64,000 nt of DNA from Fodinicurvata sediminis DSM 21159 (GCF_000420625.1 NZ_ATVH01000013.1:310001-374000), one strand, 5' to 3'. Shown: positions 21,351-31,586, counted from the first letter of the stretch. Notes: a model not told the origin generated them from the sequence alone. A program made the numbers and translations.

Positions 21351-22580
21351 ATGCCTGAGTTGTCGCCGTTGGCCCCCGATTCCTTCCCCCTCCTTCCGCC
21401 AGTCGAGGGCGTGGAACTGGCAACGGCGGCAACGGGCTTGCGCTACAAGGGACGCTCAGATGCCCTGCTGATGCGTTTCTCGCCGGGCACGACCGTGGCC
21501 GGGGTTCTCACCCGCTCGCAAACGGCAGGAGCCCCAGTTCTCTGGTGCCGCGAAGCCCTGGCTGGTGGCCGGGCACAGGCTTTTCTGGTCAACTCCGGTA
21601 ACGCGAATGCCTTTACCGGCCGGGCCGGCATTGCCTCGGTGGAGCGCTGCGTCACCGCCACGGCAAATGCGCTGGATTGCTCGAACCGGGAAGTTTTCGT
21701 GGCTTCCACGGGCGTGATTGGCGAGCCTCTGCCGGATGAGAAGCTGACCGAGAACCTGCCTCTGCTTCAGGACGGCTTGAGTCAGGACAGCTGGGAAGCT
21801 GCGGCACGGGCCATCATGACCACCGACACCTTTCCCAAGGGAGCCACGCGGACGACAGAAATCGATGGCAAGCGCGTGACCCTGAATGGCATCGCCAAGG
21901 GTTCCGGCATGATTGCGCCCGACATGGCGACCATGCTGGCATTTGTTGCCACCGACGCCGATCTTTCCGCCGATGTTCTGCAACAACTACTCTCTCGTGC
22001 GAACAACCGTTCGTTCAATTCCATAACCGTCGACGGTGACACCTCGACAAGTGACACACTGCTCCTGGCAGCGACGGGCAAGGCCGGGAACACGCCTATC
22101 CGCAGTACCACCGATCCGCGTCTGCGGCGCTTCTCGCGGGCGCTCGAGGAACTGCTGATCGATCTGGCCCAACAGGTCGTGAAGGATGGTGAAGGTGCCA
22201 GCAAGTTCATCACGATTGAAGTCACAGGCGCCACCAGCGCACGATCAGCCCGCCGCATGGGCCTGGCCATCGCCAATTCACCCCTGGTGAAAACCGCCAT
22301 TGCCGGGGAAGACGCGAATTGGGGACGGATCGTGATGGCCGTGGGCAAGTCAGGGGAACGGGCCGACCGCGATCGTCTGGCCATTTCGATCGGGGGCGTG
22401 GAGATTGCCCGGAACGGCCAACGCGTCGCGGACTACGACGAAACGCCGGTAGCCAATCACGTAAAGGGCCAAGACATACTGATTCAGGTGGACGCCGGTG
22501 TGGGGCGCGGCCGCGCTCGGGTCTGGACCTGCGATCTGACCCATGGCTACATCGATATCAATGCCGACTACCGGAGCTGA
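21351..22580 (+). CDS. argJ: Bifunctional ornithine acetyltransferase/N-acetylglutamate synthase
   Basis: A 409-residue ArgJ, moving acetyl from N-acetylornithine to glutamate in the cyclic arginine pathway. The autocleavage site is in KGSGMIAPDMATMLAF, where Thr194 becomes the catalytic N-terminus of the beta chain. The NSGNANAFTG segment and the C-terminal DLTHGYIDINADYRS are typical. Whether it can also make N-acetylglutamate from acetyl-CoA cannot be read from sequence. mutT begins directly after its stop codon. Confidence 0.96.
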   Translation: MPELSPLAPDSFPLLPPVEGVELATAATGLRYKGRSDALLMRFSPGTTVAGVLTRSQTAGAPVLWCREALAGGRAQAFLVNSGNANAFTGRAGIASVERCVTATANALDCSNREVFVASTGVIGEPLPDEKLTENLPLLQDGLSQDSWEAAARAIMTTDTFPKGATRTTEIDGKRVTLNGIAKGSGMIAPDMATMLAFVATDADLSADVLQQLLSRANNRSFNSITVDGDTSTSDTLLLAATGKAGNTPIRSTTDPRLRRFSRALEELLIDLAQQVVKDGEGASKFITIEVTGATSARSARRMGLAIANSPLVKTAIAGEDANWGRIVMAVGKSGERADRDRLAISIGGVEIARNGQRVADYDETPVANHVKGQDILIQVDAGVGRGRARVWTCDLTHGYIDINADYRS

Positions 22581-23045
22581 ATGATGCCGCCGGCCGAGAG
22601 CGGGTGCTGGCAGGCCGGTGCGCGCGAAACCCAGTCACAGGAATCAACGGATCTGCTTCTGGTGGCAGCCGCCGCCCTTGTGGATATCGACGGGCGCATC
22701 CTGCTAACCCAACGCCCCGAGGGCAAGGACATGGCAGGCCTCTGGGAATTTCCGGGCGGAAAGGTGCATGCCGGGGAAACGCCTGAAGCCGCCCTGATCC
22801 GTGAACTCAAGGAAGAGCTGGGGATCGATACGCGGCAGAGTTGCCTGGCGGCCCTGGCCTTCACCTCCCACGCCTACGAGTCTTTTCACCTCCTGATGCC
22901 TCTCTTCGCCTGCCGCGTCTGGCAGGGCACCCCACAGGGTCAGGAAGGCCAAGCCCTGGCCTGGGTCAAGCCGGTCCGGATGATGGACTATCCCATGCCG
23001 CCGGCCGATCTGCCGTTGGTCGCCCTGTTGCGCGATTTTCTCTAA
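22581..23045 (+). CDS. mutT: 8-oxo-dGTP diphosphatase (Nudix hydrolase)
   Basis: A 154-residue Nudix protein that clears oxidised dGTP and so prevents A:T to C:G transversions. The Nudix box spans about residues 60-82, with GKVHAGETPEAALI and then RELKEELGI matching GX5EX7REUXEEXGU. The LTQRPEGKDMAGLWEFPGG lead-in is typical of MutT. The start immediately follows the argJ stop; an ATG three bases later is equally possible. The secA-PPIase-argJ-mutT order is familiar from alphaproteobacteria. Confidence 0.92.
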   Translation: MMPPAESGCWQAGARETQSQESTDLLLVAAAALVDIDGRILLTQRPEGKDMAGLWEFPGGKVHAGETPEAALIRELKEELGIDTRQSCLAALAFTSHAYESFHLLMPLFACRVWQGTPQGQEGQALAWVKPVRMMDYPMPPADLPLVALLRDFL

Positions 23046-23054
23046 AGGGCTTCC

Positions 23055-23678
23055 TTAACGCGGGATCAACCTTGAAACAGCCCGGTTTTCCGCGTCATCG
23101 CTTTCGCAGAGTCCCTCTGCGATCCGCTGGCGATCCTCAGACGACTTGTCCTGGCTCATCTTCGCCTTGCCCTCAAGCTGCGTGATCTGCAGGCGCAGTC
23201 CGACTATGCCCTTCAGCTTGGCCTCCACGAAATCCTCTGGTGCATCCTTGACAGCCCAAGGCAAGTCACGCGTGGATTCATTGAGTTCCGTCAAGCGCGA
23301 GACGATCCGCAGCATGGCTTCACGGTCGGTGAAGAATTCCACGGTCCCATAGGCGTGAACCGCCGTGTAGTTCCATGTGGGCACCACCTTGCCCGTCTCC
23401 TGCTTGGCGCCATACCAGGCCGGTGTCACATACGCGCTCGGGCCCATGAAGATGGCCAGTGCGTCGCCCTGGATCTCCGAGGTCCATTGGGGGTTGGCAC
23501 GAGACAGGTGTCCGTAGAGCGTGCCCAGTTCGCCCTCCCGATCGTCAAGGATCAAGGGCAGGGCTGTCGCATGTATGCCTTCCGGGCCGGAGGTCACCAG
23601 ATTGCACAGGCGTGTCGCACGCATCATCTGATGGATTTCTTCGCGATTCTCAACACGGAAATGTGGGGGTCTGTACAT
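23055..23678 (-). CDS. PaiB-family FMN-binding protein
   Basis: A 207-residue protein of the PaiB family with a split-barrel FMN-binding fold. It starts MYRPPHFRVENREEIHQMM, and WTSEIQGDALAIFMGPSAYVTPAWY and VPTWNYTAVHAYG are family hallmarks. Bacillus PaiB was described as a negative regulator of sporulation and protease genes, but many relatives are likely flavin-dependent enzymes, so a regulatory role is not assumed. It converges on mutT with nine bases between them. Confidence 0.88.
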   Translation of the reverse strand: MYRPPHFRVENREEIHQMMRATRLCNLVTSGPEGIHATALPLILDDREGELGTLYGHLSRANPQWTSEIQGDALAIFMGPSAYVTPAWYGAKQETGKVVPTWNYTAVHAYGTVEFFTDREAMLRIVSRLTELNESTRDLPWAVKDAPEDFVEAKLKGIVGLRLQITQLEGKAKMSQDKSSEDRQRIAEGLCESDDAENRAVSRLIPR

Positions 23679-23743
23679 GGCGGCTTTCCTCCTGGCCGAC
23701 GCGGCCGTCTCGATCCGGAGGCGGGCGCGGTTTGCCTTCCCGG

Positions 23744-24361
23744 CTACAGTCCTGCTTCGTTCGCCAGAATCGCCTCCAATTCCTCCGCATCCTCAGCTTC
23801 GATGACGCACCTGGCAAGTGCATAGCTGAAGCCCTGGCGCCCCAGTGCCGCAAGATCGCGCTCACGGCGCTCCTCGCGCATAGATCTCTCACGAAAGGGA
23901 CCAAGCCGCCGTCGGCGGGCAAAAGCCACAGCTGCCTGGAATTCTGAATTCGGCTTTTCTTCCTCCAGCTCCATGAGGGCCGTTTCGATCTGCGAAGCCT
24001 CAACCCCCTTTTCGCGCAGCTTGCCCTCGATGGCCCGCGCCGACTTGCCCCTGCGGTGCAGGCTCCGCGCCACCCCACGGGCATAGGCCGCATCGTCCAG
24101 GAAACCGTTGCGCCGCAAGCGAAGGATCAGCTCGTCAATCCAGCGCTCGGCCTGCTCGAAGTCTCCGCCATGCACCTCGAAAGAACGTTTCACCTTGCGC
24201 CGCAGGATACGCCGAAGATTGGCCTCTGAGCTCACATAGCGCTCCAGATAGAAGAGCGCGGCCCGTTCCAGATAACCTGGCGTTATCCGGCGCGGCTGGC
24301 GCCTTTGCTTCGGCTTTGCCTTCTCGTCGGAATCTCGTTCCTGTCGTCTTGTGCCATCCAT
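23744..24361 (-). CDS. recX: RecX-family regulatory protein
   Basis: A 205-residue RecX family protein, which caps RecA filaments and limits recombinase activity. The middle has the repeated three-helix units of the family: ALFYLERYVSSEANLRRIL, DELILRLRRNGFLDDAAYA and the following RSLHRRGKSARAIEGKL. The N-terminus is very basic (RQERDSDEKAKPKQRRQPRR). recA is not nearby. It is divergent from an ABC permease gene. Confidence 0.85.
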   Translation of the reverse strand: MDGTRRQERDSDEKAKPKQRRQPRRITPGYLERAALFYLERYVSSEANLRRILRRKVKRSFEVHGGDFEQAERWIDELILRLRRNGFLDDAAYARGVARSLHRRGKSARAIEGKLREKGVEASQIETALMELEEEKPNSEFQAAVAFARRRRLGPFRERSMREERRERDLAALGRQGFSYALARCVIEAEDAEELEAILANEAGL

Positions 24362-24448
24362 GAGCGCAGTCTGCCATGTGCCGTACGCAGATGCGAACTG
24401 TAACCAGTGCGCTTGTTTCCCGCCTGCGCCGGGTATATCTCCTAGCGC

Positions 24449-25309
24449 ATGACCGAGATCAGTGATACGCCTTCAACCGCCTCGACAGCAACCGCTCAGT
24501 CCCGCGCCGAACCCGTCACCCAGGTCGGTCCGCGCCTCTTGGGCCGCTTCAATCTCATGGGGCTCTGGACGCTTTACCTGAAGGAAGTCCGGCGGTTCCT
24601 GAACGTCCTGACCCAGACGGTGGTCGCGCCCGTGGTCATGTCACTCCTGTTCCTGGCCGTCTTCACACTGGCGCTTGGCCGGGGTTCCATGTCGGTTGCA
24701 GGCATTCCCTATCCGGTCTTCCTGGCGCCCGGCCTGATCATCATGCAGATGCTGCAGAATTCCTTCGCAAACACCTCGTCCTCCCTGGTGATCGCAAAGG
24801 TTCAAGGCAATATCGTCGATGTTCTCATGCCGCCCCTTTCACCAGGCGAATTGGTCCTGGGCTATGTGGGCGGCGGCATGACGCGCGGACTGCTGGTGGG
24901 ATTCGTGGCCGGCCTGGCCGTCTGGCCATTCGTGCGCTATGGCATCCACGATCCGCTTGCCATCATCTATTACGCCATCAACGCATCCATGATGCTCTCG
25001 CTTCTGGGGATTCTCGGCGGTGTCTGGGCCGACAAGTTCGATCACATCGCAGCCGTCACGAATTTCGTAATCATGCCCCTGTCCTTCCTGTCCGGGACCT
25101 TCTATTCGGTCGAGCGGCTGCCTGATAACTGGGTTTTTGTGGCCCACCTCAATCCCTTCTTCTATCTGATCGACGGCTTTCGCTATGGAATTATCGGTCA
25201 CAGTGACAGTCCCATCTGGATGGGCGCCCTGATCGTGGCCGTGGTCAATGTTCTGCTCTGGACCCTGACCTATCGGATGATGGCCACGGGCTACAAGCTA
25301 AAGCCTTAG
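24449..25309 (+). CDS. ABC-2 type transporter permease, first of a pair
   Basis: A 286-residue inner membrane permease with a polar N-terminal segment of about 45 residues and then six predicted helices. LGRFNLMGLWTLYLKEVRRF precedes the first helix, and the segment FVIMPLSFLSGTFYSVERLP and then HLNPFFYLIDGFRYGIIG are the ABC-2 (NodJ/DrrB-like) signature. The substrate is unknown; such systems move drugs, polysaccharides or lipids. It is followed after 12 bp by a second, related permease. No ATPase gene adjoins them. Confidence 0.87.
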   Translation: MTEISDTPSTASTATAQSRAEPVTQVGPRLLGRFNLMGLWTLYLKEVRRFLNVLTQTVVAPVVMSLLFLAVFTLALGRGSMSVAGIPYPVFLAPGLIIMQMLQNSFANTSSSLVIAKVQGNIVDVLMPPLSPGELVLGYVGGGMTRGLLVGFVAGLAVWPFVRYGIHDPLAIIYYAINASMMLSLLGILGGVWADKFDHIAAVTNFVIMPLSFLSGTFYSVERLPDNWVFVAHLNPFFYLIDGFRYGIIGHSDSPIWMGALIVAVVNVLLWTLTYRMMATGYKLKP

Positions 25310-25321
25310 GACGGGGGCCCT

Positions 25322-26104
25322 TTGCACAGGCTGTCTTCCGGTCCCAACTGGCGCGGTCTCTGGGCACTTCTGCGACGTGGGATGGTGCGTTATCTGCGCA
25401 GCCTGCCCGAGATGGCCGGTGGAACAGCGGGCATGGGCCTGCTTTTCCTGCTGGTCTTCTCTGTGGCATTGCCGGACGGCACGACCTTTCAGCCCGGTGT
25501 TGACGCCCTGCAGTTCCTGGTTCCCGGCCTGATCGCCTGGGGCATGTTTTCTAGCGCCTTCGACAACGTCGGTTTTCCTCTGCTGTTCGATCGCATGGAA
25601 GGCATGATTCAGGACATCATGATGGCACCGCTTTCACCGCTGGAACGCCTGGCCGGCTATGTCCTGCCAGGTGTCTGCTGCGGCCTGGTGACCGGCGCGA
25701 TCATGCTGGGCCTCTTTTCCATCTTCATCGATATACCCCTGTCCACACCCTGGCGCAGCGCCGGTTTCGCACTTGTCGGCTGTGTCCTCTTTTCCCTGAT
25801 CGGCAGTCTGACCGGACTCTGGGCCGAAAAGTGGGACCAGTTCGCACTGGTGGAGAATTTCCTGGTTCTGCCCCTGGGCCTCCTCTCTGGTGCCTTCTTC
25901 ACGTTGGACAGCCTGCCCGATACGGGCCAGCTGGCCATTCTCGGCAATCCTGTCTTCCACATCATCGACGGCTTTCGCGGCGGCTTTACCGGAACCACGG
26001 AGAGCAGTGGTTGGCTCGGTCCTCTGCTGAGCCTGATGCCGAGCATGCTCCTGTTCTATTTCACCTGGCGTCTCTTTGCGCGGGGCTACCGCATGACCGT
26101 CTGA
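25322..26104 (+). CDS. ABC-2 type transporter permease, second of a pair
   Basis: A 260-residue permease similar in plan to the preceding gene, including FLVLPLGLLSGAFFTLDSLP and GNPVFHIIDGFRGGF. The pair probably forms a heterodimeric membrane channel. The start is a TTG at 25322 with AGGA ten bases upstream; the next in-frame ATG (25382) would remove 20 residues but still leave all helices. The partner ATPase must be encoded elsewhere. Confidence 0.84.
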   Translation: MHRLSSGPNWRGLWALLRRGMVRYLRSLPEMAGGTAGMGLLFLLVFSVALPDGTTFQPGVDALQFLVPGLIAWGMFSSAFDNVGFPLLFDRMEGMIQDIMMAPLSPLERLAGYVLPGVCCGLVTGAIMLGLFSIFIDIPLSTPWRSAGFALVGCVLFSLIGSLTGLWAEKWDQFALVENFLVLPLGLLSGAFFTLDSLPDTGQLAILGNPVFHIIDGFRGGFTGTTESSGWLGPLLSLMPSMLLFYFTWRLFARGYRMTV

Positions 26105-26252
26105 ACACAGGCGCGGCGGCGGCTGGAGCCAGCGTTGACAGGTCACGGGCAACCCGGCATCGTCACGCCTTTCCCGTTGTGCGGGCGAAAGCCGCGCAAG
26201 CTGACAGCCGCAGAAGATTCAGCCATGGCAGCAGAAGATAAGGATTGCCGAC

Positions 26253-27434
26253 GTGAGTGATGCCTTGATGAACACCTACGCCCGTGCCGACATTGCATTC
26301 GAGCGCGGCGAAGGCCCCTATCTGATCACCCGGGAAGGGGATCGCTACCTGGATTTTGCCAGCGGCATTGCCGTAACGTCTCTGGGTCATGCGCATCCAC
26401 ACTTGGTCAAGGCCCTGCAGGAGCAGGCCGCACATTTCTGGCACTGCTCCAACCTGTTCCGCATTCCCGAGGGTGAGCGCCTGGCCGAGCGCCTAGTTGC
26501 AAACTCCTTTGCCGACCGTGTCTTCTTCTGCAATTCCGGTGTCGAGGCCTTCGAGGCAGCAACGAAGCTGGTCCGCAAGTACTTCGACGACAGGAACGAG
26601 CCGGATCGCTGGCAGGTGATCACCTGCAACGGCGCCTTCCATGGACGTTCCCTCACCGCAATTTCCGCGGCCGGCAACGAGAAGTACATGGCGGGCTTCG
26701 CACCACACGTCCCCGGGTTTACCCAAGTGGCCTTTGAAGACCCCGATGAACTGCGCGGCGCCATCACCGACGAAACCGCGGCCATCCTGGTGGAACCGAT
26801 TCAGGGCGAAGGCGGTATTCGCGCCCCCCAACTGGACTATCTGCGAGCGCTCAGGAAAATCTGCGATGAAGCCGGACTGCTTCTGGTCTTCGACGAAATC
26901 CAGTGCGGCATGGGGCGCACGGGAACGCTCTTTGCCTATGAACAGGCCGGCATCGCTCCAGACATCATGATGCTGGCGAAGGGCTTGGGGGGCGGCTTTC
27001 CCATCGGCGCCCTCCTGGCCACGGAAGAGGTTTCCAGCTCCTTTGGTCCCGGCAACCACGGCACGACCTTCGGCGGCAATCCCCTGGCCATGGCCTGCGG
27101 CAATGCCGTGATGGACGTGATGCTGGAAGCAGGATTCCTGGAACAGGTACAGACGGTCAGCCACACCCTGCGCGGACAACTGGACACATTGATACAGGAA
27201 CACCCGGACGTTTATGCCGAGGTACGCGGAATGGGATTGCTACTCGGCTTGCGCTGTGCGGTGCCCAATACGGATGTGATTGCGGCCCTGCGCCAGAAGG
27301 GTCTGCTGGCGGTCGGGGCGGGCGACAATGTTGTTCGCCTTCTCCCGCCGCTCATCATCACCGATGCCGAGATTGAAAAGGCGATTGGCATTCTGAATTC
27401 AGTGGCGGAAGACTTTCGTCAAGCGGCGGAGTAA
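26253..27434 (+). CDS. argD: Acetylornithine aminotransferase
   Basis: A 393-residue class III PLP aminotransferase that forms N-acetylornithine from its semialdehyde in arginine synthesis, and may also serve lysine synthesis. [33 protein letters not shown] and the PLP lysine Lys243 in [13 protein letters not shown] are present. GTG is chosen as start because AAGGA at 26240-26244 lies eight bases upstream; an ATG at 26268 is the alternative. argF follows after four bases. Confidence 0.95.
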   Translation: MSDALMNTYARADIAFERGEGPYLITREGDRYLDFASGIAVTSLGHAHPHLVKALQEQAAHFWHCSNLFRIPEGERLAERLVANSFADRVFFCNSGVEAFEAATKLVRKYFDDRNEPDRWQVITCNGAFHGRSLTAISAAGNEKYMAGFAPHVPGFTQVAFEDPDELRGAITDETAAILVEPIQGEGGIRAPQLDYLRALRKICDEAGLLLVFDEIQCGMGRTGTLFAYEQAGIAPDIMMLAKGLGGGFPIGALLATEEVSSSFGPGNHGTTFGGNPLAMACGNAVMDVMLEAGFLEQVQTVSHTLRGQLDTLIQEHPDVYAEVRGMGLLLGLRCAVPNTDVIAALRQKGLLAVGAGDNVVRLLPPLIITDAEIEKAIGILNSVAEDFRQAAE

Positions 27435-27438
27435 CATC

Positions 27439-28365
27439 ATGTCCAGCGCAAGTGAAACCGGACTGCGTCACTTTCTTGACCTTGATACCTTCTCGTCGGA
27501 GGAACTGCGGAAAATCCTGGACCTGGGCAAGGCCTGCAAATCCGGACGCGCCGGAGCGGAGAAACCGCTGGCCGGAAAGTCCCTGGCCATGATCTTCGAA
27601 AAACCCTCGACACGAACCCGTGTCTCCTTCGAGGTCGGCATACGCCAGTTGGGCGGTGAGCCCATAGTTCTGGAACCCAGCGGATCACAGCTCGGTCGCG
27701 GTGAGACGGTTGCCGACACGGCACGTGTGCTCTCCCGCTATGTGGATGCCATCATGATCCGTACCACCAAGGAAGAAAAGCTGCTGGAGCTTGCGGAATT
27801 TGCCACGGTCCCGGTGATCAATGGCCTAACCGACCGCACGCACCCCTGTCAGTTGATGGCAGATGTCATGACCTTCGAAGAGCACCTGGGACCCATCGAG
27901 GGGAAAACCGTCGTCTGGTCGGGTGACGGCAACAACATGGCAACCTCGTGGATTCATGCAGCGGTTCGCTTTGGATTCGAGTTGCGTTTGGCCTGCCCGG
28001 CCGCTCTTTCACCGCCGCGCGAGGTCGTGGCCTGGGGACAGCAGGAAGGCGGCCAGATCCTGGTCACCGACGATGTGAAGTCTGCCATGCAGGACGCCGA
28101 TTGCGTCGTCACCGATACCTGGGTGTCCATGGGCGATGATGTCGGCGATTCCATGCGCCGCCACAATCTTCTCAAGCCATTCCAGGTCACCGAGGACCTG
28201 TTGGCCCTGGCCAAGGAAGAAGCCATATTCATGCACTGCCTGCCTGCGCATCGCGAACAGGAGGTGACCACTGCTGTCATAGATGGCCCGCGTTCCGCTG
28301 TTTGGGACGAAGCTGAAAACCGTTTGCACGCGCAGAAAGGAATCCTGCTCTGGTGTCTGGCATGA
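27439..28365 (+). CDS. argF: Ornithine carbamoyltransferase
   Basis: A 308-residue enzyme forming citrulline from ornithine and carbamoyl phosphate. The carbamoyl-phosphate motif STRTR is at residues 57-61, followed by the HPCQ motif ([12 protein letters not shown]) and the ornithine-site HCLPAHR near the C-terminus. The gene sits in an argD-argF-hslO operon, a common arrangement in alphaproteobacteria, and its stop overlaps the hslO start. Confidence 0.97.
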   Translation: MSSASETGLRHFLDLDTFSSEELRKILDLGKACKSGRAGAEKPLAGKSLAMIFEKPSTRTRVSFEVGIRQLGGEPIVLEPSGSQLGRGETVADTARVLSRYVDAIMIRTTKEEKLLELAEFATVPVINGLTDRTHPCQLMADVMTFEEHLGPIEGKTVVWSGDGNNMATSWIHAAVRFGFELRLACPAALSPPREVVAWGQQEGGQILVTDDVKSAMQDADCVVTDTWVSMGDDVGDSMRRHNLLKPFQVTEDLLALAKEEAIFMHCLPAHREQEVTTAVIDGPRSAVWDEAENRLHAQKGILLWCLA

Positions 28366-29315
28366 GTGAAGAGGTACGTCCCGTCGACTACACGCCTGAT
28401 GACAACCTGGTTCAGCCCTTCCTGATCGAGCGAACCGGCATCCGGGGACGCTATGTCCGTCTCGGAACTGTGCTCGATACCATCCTTGAGCGCGCAAATC
28501 TGCCGGATCCCGTCGCCTCACTGCTCGGGGAACTGGTGGCCCTGGGCAGCCTTCTGGGCAGCACCCTGAAGTACGACGGCATCTTCACGCTGCAGGTCAA
28601 GGCGGATGGTGCACTCAAGACAATGGTCAGCGACATGACCAGCAGTGGCAGCCTGCGCGGTTATGTCGGATATGATGCAGAGGCTGTGACGCAGTTGCGC
28701 CAGGAAGTAGGCGACCAACCGGAAGACATCGTGGAATGGCTGGGCGATGGCTACATGGCCTTCACCGTGGATCAGGGCGAGAACAGCGAACGCTATCAAG
28801 GCATGGTGGAACTGCAGGGCCCGCGCCTGGCAGATTCCCTGCGCCACTATTTTCGGCAGTCCCAACAGATCAATGCCGGCATCCTGGTCGCGGTCCGTCG
28901 CACCGAAGAGGGCTGGCGTGGTGGGGCCGTGCTGCTTGAACGCCTGCCGGACAGTGCCAAAGGCGATGTCACCGATATTTCTGAGGAAGACTGGCGCCGC
29001 GCCCTGATTCTCATGTCCAGCTGTACCGAGGAAGAGCTCGTCGATCCGTCCATCTCGGCGGAGCGGTTGATCTTCCGCCTGTTCCACGAGGACGGAGTCA
29101 GGGTTTTCGAGTCGCAGAAACTCGATTCCAACTGTCGCTGTTCACGAGAGAAGGTGCTGAACGTGGTTTGCTCGCTCCCTGAGGATCAGGTGCGCGAACT
29201 CAGTCATGAAGACGGCTCGGTTACCATGAAATGCGAGTTCTGCAACACCGACTATCATCTTACGCCGCAGGAGCTTGACGCGCTTTTGCAGAGTAAGGGC
29301 GCGTCAGAGACCTGA
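28362..29315 (+). CDS. hslO: Redox-activated chaperone Hsp33
   Basis: A 317-residue holdase chaperone activated by oxidation. The C-terminal zinc switch is visible as CRCSREKV (CXC) and [10 protein letters not shown] (CXXC). Start is uncertain: ATG at 28362 overlaps the argF stop (ATGA), while a GTG at 28353 has AAGGA about 11 bases upstream and would add three residues. Last gene of argD-argF-hslO. Confidence 0.93.
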   Translation: MSEEVRPVDYTPDDNLVQPFLIERTGIRGRYVRLGTVLDTILERANLPDPVASLLGELVALGSLLGSTLKYDGIFTLQVKADGALKTMVSDMTSSGSLRGYVGYDAEAVTQLRQEVGDQPEDIVEWLGDGYMAFTVDQGENSERYQGMVELQGPRLADSLRHYFRQSQQINAGILVAVRRTEEGWRGGAVLLERLPDSAKGDVTDISEEDWRRALILMSSCTEEELVDPSISAERLIFRLFHEDGVRVFESQKLDSNCRCSREKVLNVVCSLPEDQVRELSHEDGSVTMKCEFCNTDYHLTPQELDALLQSKGASET

Positions 29316-29423
29316 TCCCGGCTATCTGGAGTAAGCCATGTGTCTTGGCTTTGCCTTATTCTGTTTCTAGGAAGACAGACGGAAAAAGCGTCCTGGCCAA
29401 CAAGAACTCGAGGTCTCAAAACT

Positions 29424-30020
29424 ATGTCGCCCCTTTCCCGTCGTTCGCTTCTGGCGTCACTGGCCGCTGTGGTCGCCCTGCCCGCTTGTGAAATGACTCC
29501 GCCACAAAACAACTACGCGGAAATTGGTTTCGGTCATCTGCAGCCCCTGAAACTCCAAGTGAACAGCATAGATATCCAGCGGGTCTATCAAATGCCCCGG
29601 GAAGCCCCTCATGTCGGCCATCGCTTCCCTGATCCCCTGCCGGATGTTGCAGAACGTTGGGGCCGACAGCGCCTGAAGGCCGCTGGTGGAGAGGCACAGG
29701 CACGCTTCAGGATCCTGGAAGCTTCCGTCATCGAGGAAGAGCTGCCCACAACCCAGGGACTGAAACGTTTTTTCGTGATTGACCAGAGCGAACGCTATCA
29801 AGGGCGCTTGCGCGTCGAACTTGAAGTGAACGATCGCCTGAGCGGACAAAGCAAGAGCATAAGTGCCGATGTGCGGCGCTCCGTAACCGTCCCCGAAGAT
29901 GCAAGCCTGACCGAGCGCGAAGCCATTTGGTTCCAGCTGACCGAAGACCTGATGCGGCGCTTTGACCGCGAGATGGAACAGGCCATGCGGCAAAACCTGG
30001 GAGAATGGCTGCAAGGCTGA
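29424..30020 (+). CDS. Predicted lipoprotein of unknown function
   Basis: A 198-residue protein with an N-terminal signal ending in the lipobox LPAC (Cys22), preceded by SRRSLLASLAAVVA. The RRS pair resembles a Tat-type n-region but is not complete. The mature part is mixed alpha/beta with a conserved-looking LQVNSIDIQRVYQMP segment and a C-terminal helix (LTEDLMRRFDREMEQAMRQN). I do not recognise a named domain. The ATG at 29424 is chosen because the signal starts there; the frame extends upstream. Likely attached to the inner or outer membrane. Confidence 0.7.
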   Translation: MSPLSRRSLLASLAAVVALPACEMTPPQNNYAEIGFGHLQPLKLQVNSIDIQRVYQMPREAPHVGHRFPDPLPDVAERWGRQRLKAAGGEAQARFRILEASVIEEELPTTQGLKRFFVIDQSERYQGRLRVELEVNDRLSGQSKSISADVRRSVTVPEDASLTEREAIWFQLTEDLMRRFDREMEQAMRQNLGEWLQG

Positions 30021-30108
30021 TAGATTTTATCGTGTGCTACTCACAGCTTTTCATGCTTCAGGGGATGGTTCCCAGTCCCGCATGTTTTTCAGCCGCAAGG
30101 GGATGACT

Positions 30109-30137
30109 TTGAACCTTCGCGAACCAATTCTTATGAT
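30109..30137 (+). promoter_or_regulatory. Putative sigma-70-type promoter of the 30176 lipoprotein gene
   Basis: -35 TTGAAC (four of six) at 30109-30114, a 17-bp spacer, and -10 TATGAT (five of six) at 30132-30137. It would start transcription about 30 bp before the gene. Confidence 0.55.
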
Positions 30138-30175
30138 AAAGCTGGAGATGACAGAAAAGTGTCCAGGATGATCTC

Positions 30176-30763
30176 ATGAAACGTCTTTCCGCTGCATTCG
30201 CCGTCCTTCTGACAGGCGGAATCCTTGCCGGCTGCACCGCGGTTACCATGGACCCGGTCACCATTGAGCCTTCATACAAGGTCACTGATCTCTGGTGGGC
30301 GGGAAAGGATGATGGCTTGCCGCTTTCAGTCAACGGAACACCCTATGGCCTGAGTTCGGAAAAAGCCGCCGAATCCTTCTCGGATCACATGCGTGTGCCT
30401 GGCTATGCGCCACAGGTGGCGATTCGTCCACGAAACTCCGAAGATTCCTCGCGTAGCTGGGGTGTGGCCCTGGCCTTCGACACACCGGAAAGCACGGCAG
30501 CCAGTGAAGTCTGTGGCACAACACGCGGACACGAGCTGGAAAGTGTCGCGAGCGCCGATGGACAGCCCCACAGGGTCTTTGCAGCCTACTGTCGAGGCGG
30601 CAGTCGCGTGACAAGTACGCGTGTGACCCTGCCCGAAGGGATCACGGGGCCAGACGACCCCCGGCTGCACCGCAGCCTTCAGGATATCAGTCGCGCGCTG
30701 TTCCCCCGCAACAACCCCAATCTGGATGACCGGGACAACCAGGGGAACGACTGGAACAGCTGA
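30176..30763 (+). CDS. Predicted lipoprotein of unknown function
   Basis: A 195-residue protein beginning with a clear lipoprotein signal, MKRLSAAFAVLLTGGILAGC, with the lipobox LAGC and Cys20 as lipidation site. The mature part is polar, with two or three cysteines (VCGTTRG, AAYCRGGSR) that could pair in the periplasm, and an Asn/Asp-rich C-terminus. No named domain was recognised. It has its own putative promoter and lies in a row of three lipoprotein genes upstream of leuS. Confidence 0.72.
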   Translation: MKRLSAAFAVLLTGGILAGCTAVTMDPVTIEPSYKVTDLWWAGKDDGLPLSVNGTPYGLSSEKAAESFSDHMRVPGYAPQVAIRPRNSEDSSRSWGVALAFDTPESTAASEVCGTTRGHELESVASADGQPHRVFAAYCRGGSRVTSTRVTLPEGITGPDDPRLHRSLQDISRALFPRNNPNLDDRDNQGNDWNS

Positions 30764-30904
30764 CTCCGGGCGAGCCAGGCGGAAACCAGAACAAAACCCT
30801 GCATTGGCACAACGATCTGTTTTACCTGCAGGGGAAATGCTGGCATAGTGCCGCGCGTCGGTCTGCCAGACCGCGTTGTCAAGCCTATGCGGAACGTGAT
30901 CCAG

Positions 30905-31450
30905 ATGAAAACAAGCCAGCTCTTCCGGTTCTTTGCCGTTGTGAGTCTTTCCGGTCTGCTCCTCGCCTGCTCCTCCACGGAGAGGGAGTACGACTATCCT
31001 GTGGAAACGGACAGGAGAGGACGTACCGTCTATCAGTCCGAGACGGAGCCCGGGGTTTTCGGGACAGACGGTATCCTTCTAGTCGGCGAGCGCGAACAGG
31101 ACCCTCAGCAAGGGGGCGGTGGCTCCGGGATTGGCGTGAATGCCTATCTCTGGCGCGCCTCGCTGGACACCCTGTCTTTCATGCCCCTGGCCTCGGCAGA
31201 TCCCTTCGGAGGTGTGATCCTGACAGAATGGTACACGCCGCCCGAAACTCCGGATGAACGCTTCAAGGTCAACATCTTCATTTTGGGACGCGACCTGCGC
31301 GCAGACGGTGTACGCGCGACGGTCTTCCGTCAGGAACGCGACCAGAATGGAAGCTGGGTTGATGCCGAAGTAGAGCCGGAAAGCAATCGGGAGATCGAGG
31401 ATTCCATCCTGACCCGTGCGCGTGAATTGCGTATTGCCGGCTTGAATTGA
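30905..31450 (+). CDS. DUF3576 family lipoprotein
   Basis: A 181-residue predicted lipoprotein whose signal ends in the lipobox LLAC (near Cys19). The segments [27 protein letters not shown] and [19 protein letters not shown], read in shorter parts, identify DUF3576, a family common upstream of leuS in alphaproteobacteria. Its role is unknown; the position next to leuS-lptE suggests an envelope function. The ATG at 30905 is used because the signal peptide begins there. Confidence 0.82.
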   Translation: MKTSQLFRFFAVVSLSGLLLACSSTEREYDYPVETDRRGRTVYQSETEPGVFGTDGILLVGEREQDPQQGGGGSGIGVNAYLWRASLDTLSFMPLASADPFGGVILTEWYTPPETPDERFKVNIFILGRDLRADGVRATVFRQERDQNGSWVDAEVEPESNREIEDSILTRARELRIAGLN

Positions 31451-31586
31451 ACAAGGGTTTTGCCTCCACAAACCGACCCGATCCCTAGCCAGTAAAGAAG
31501 GCGGAAAGAGGTTCACGGCGATACGCCGCTCGCCGGAAAATGGCTCCGCGGCGCAGCCCTGTGAAATCCGCCGCGGACCAGAAAAT

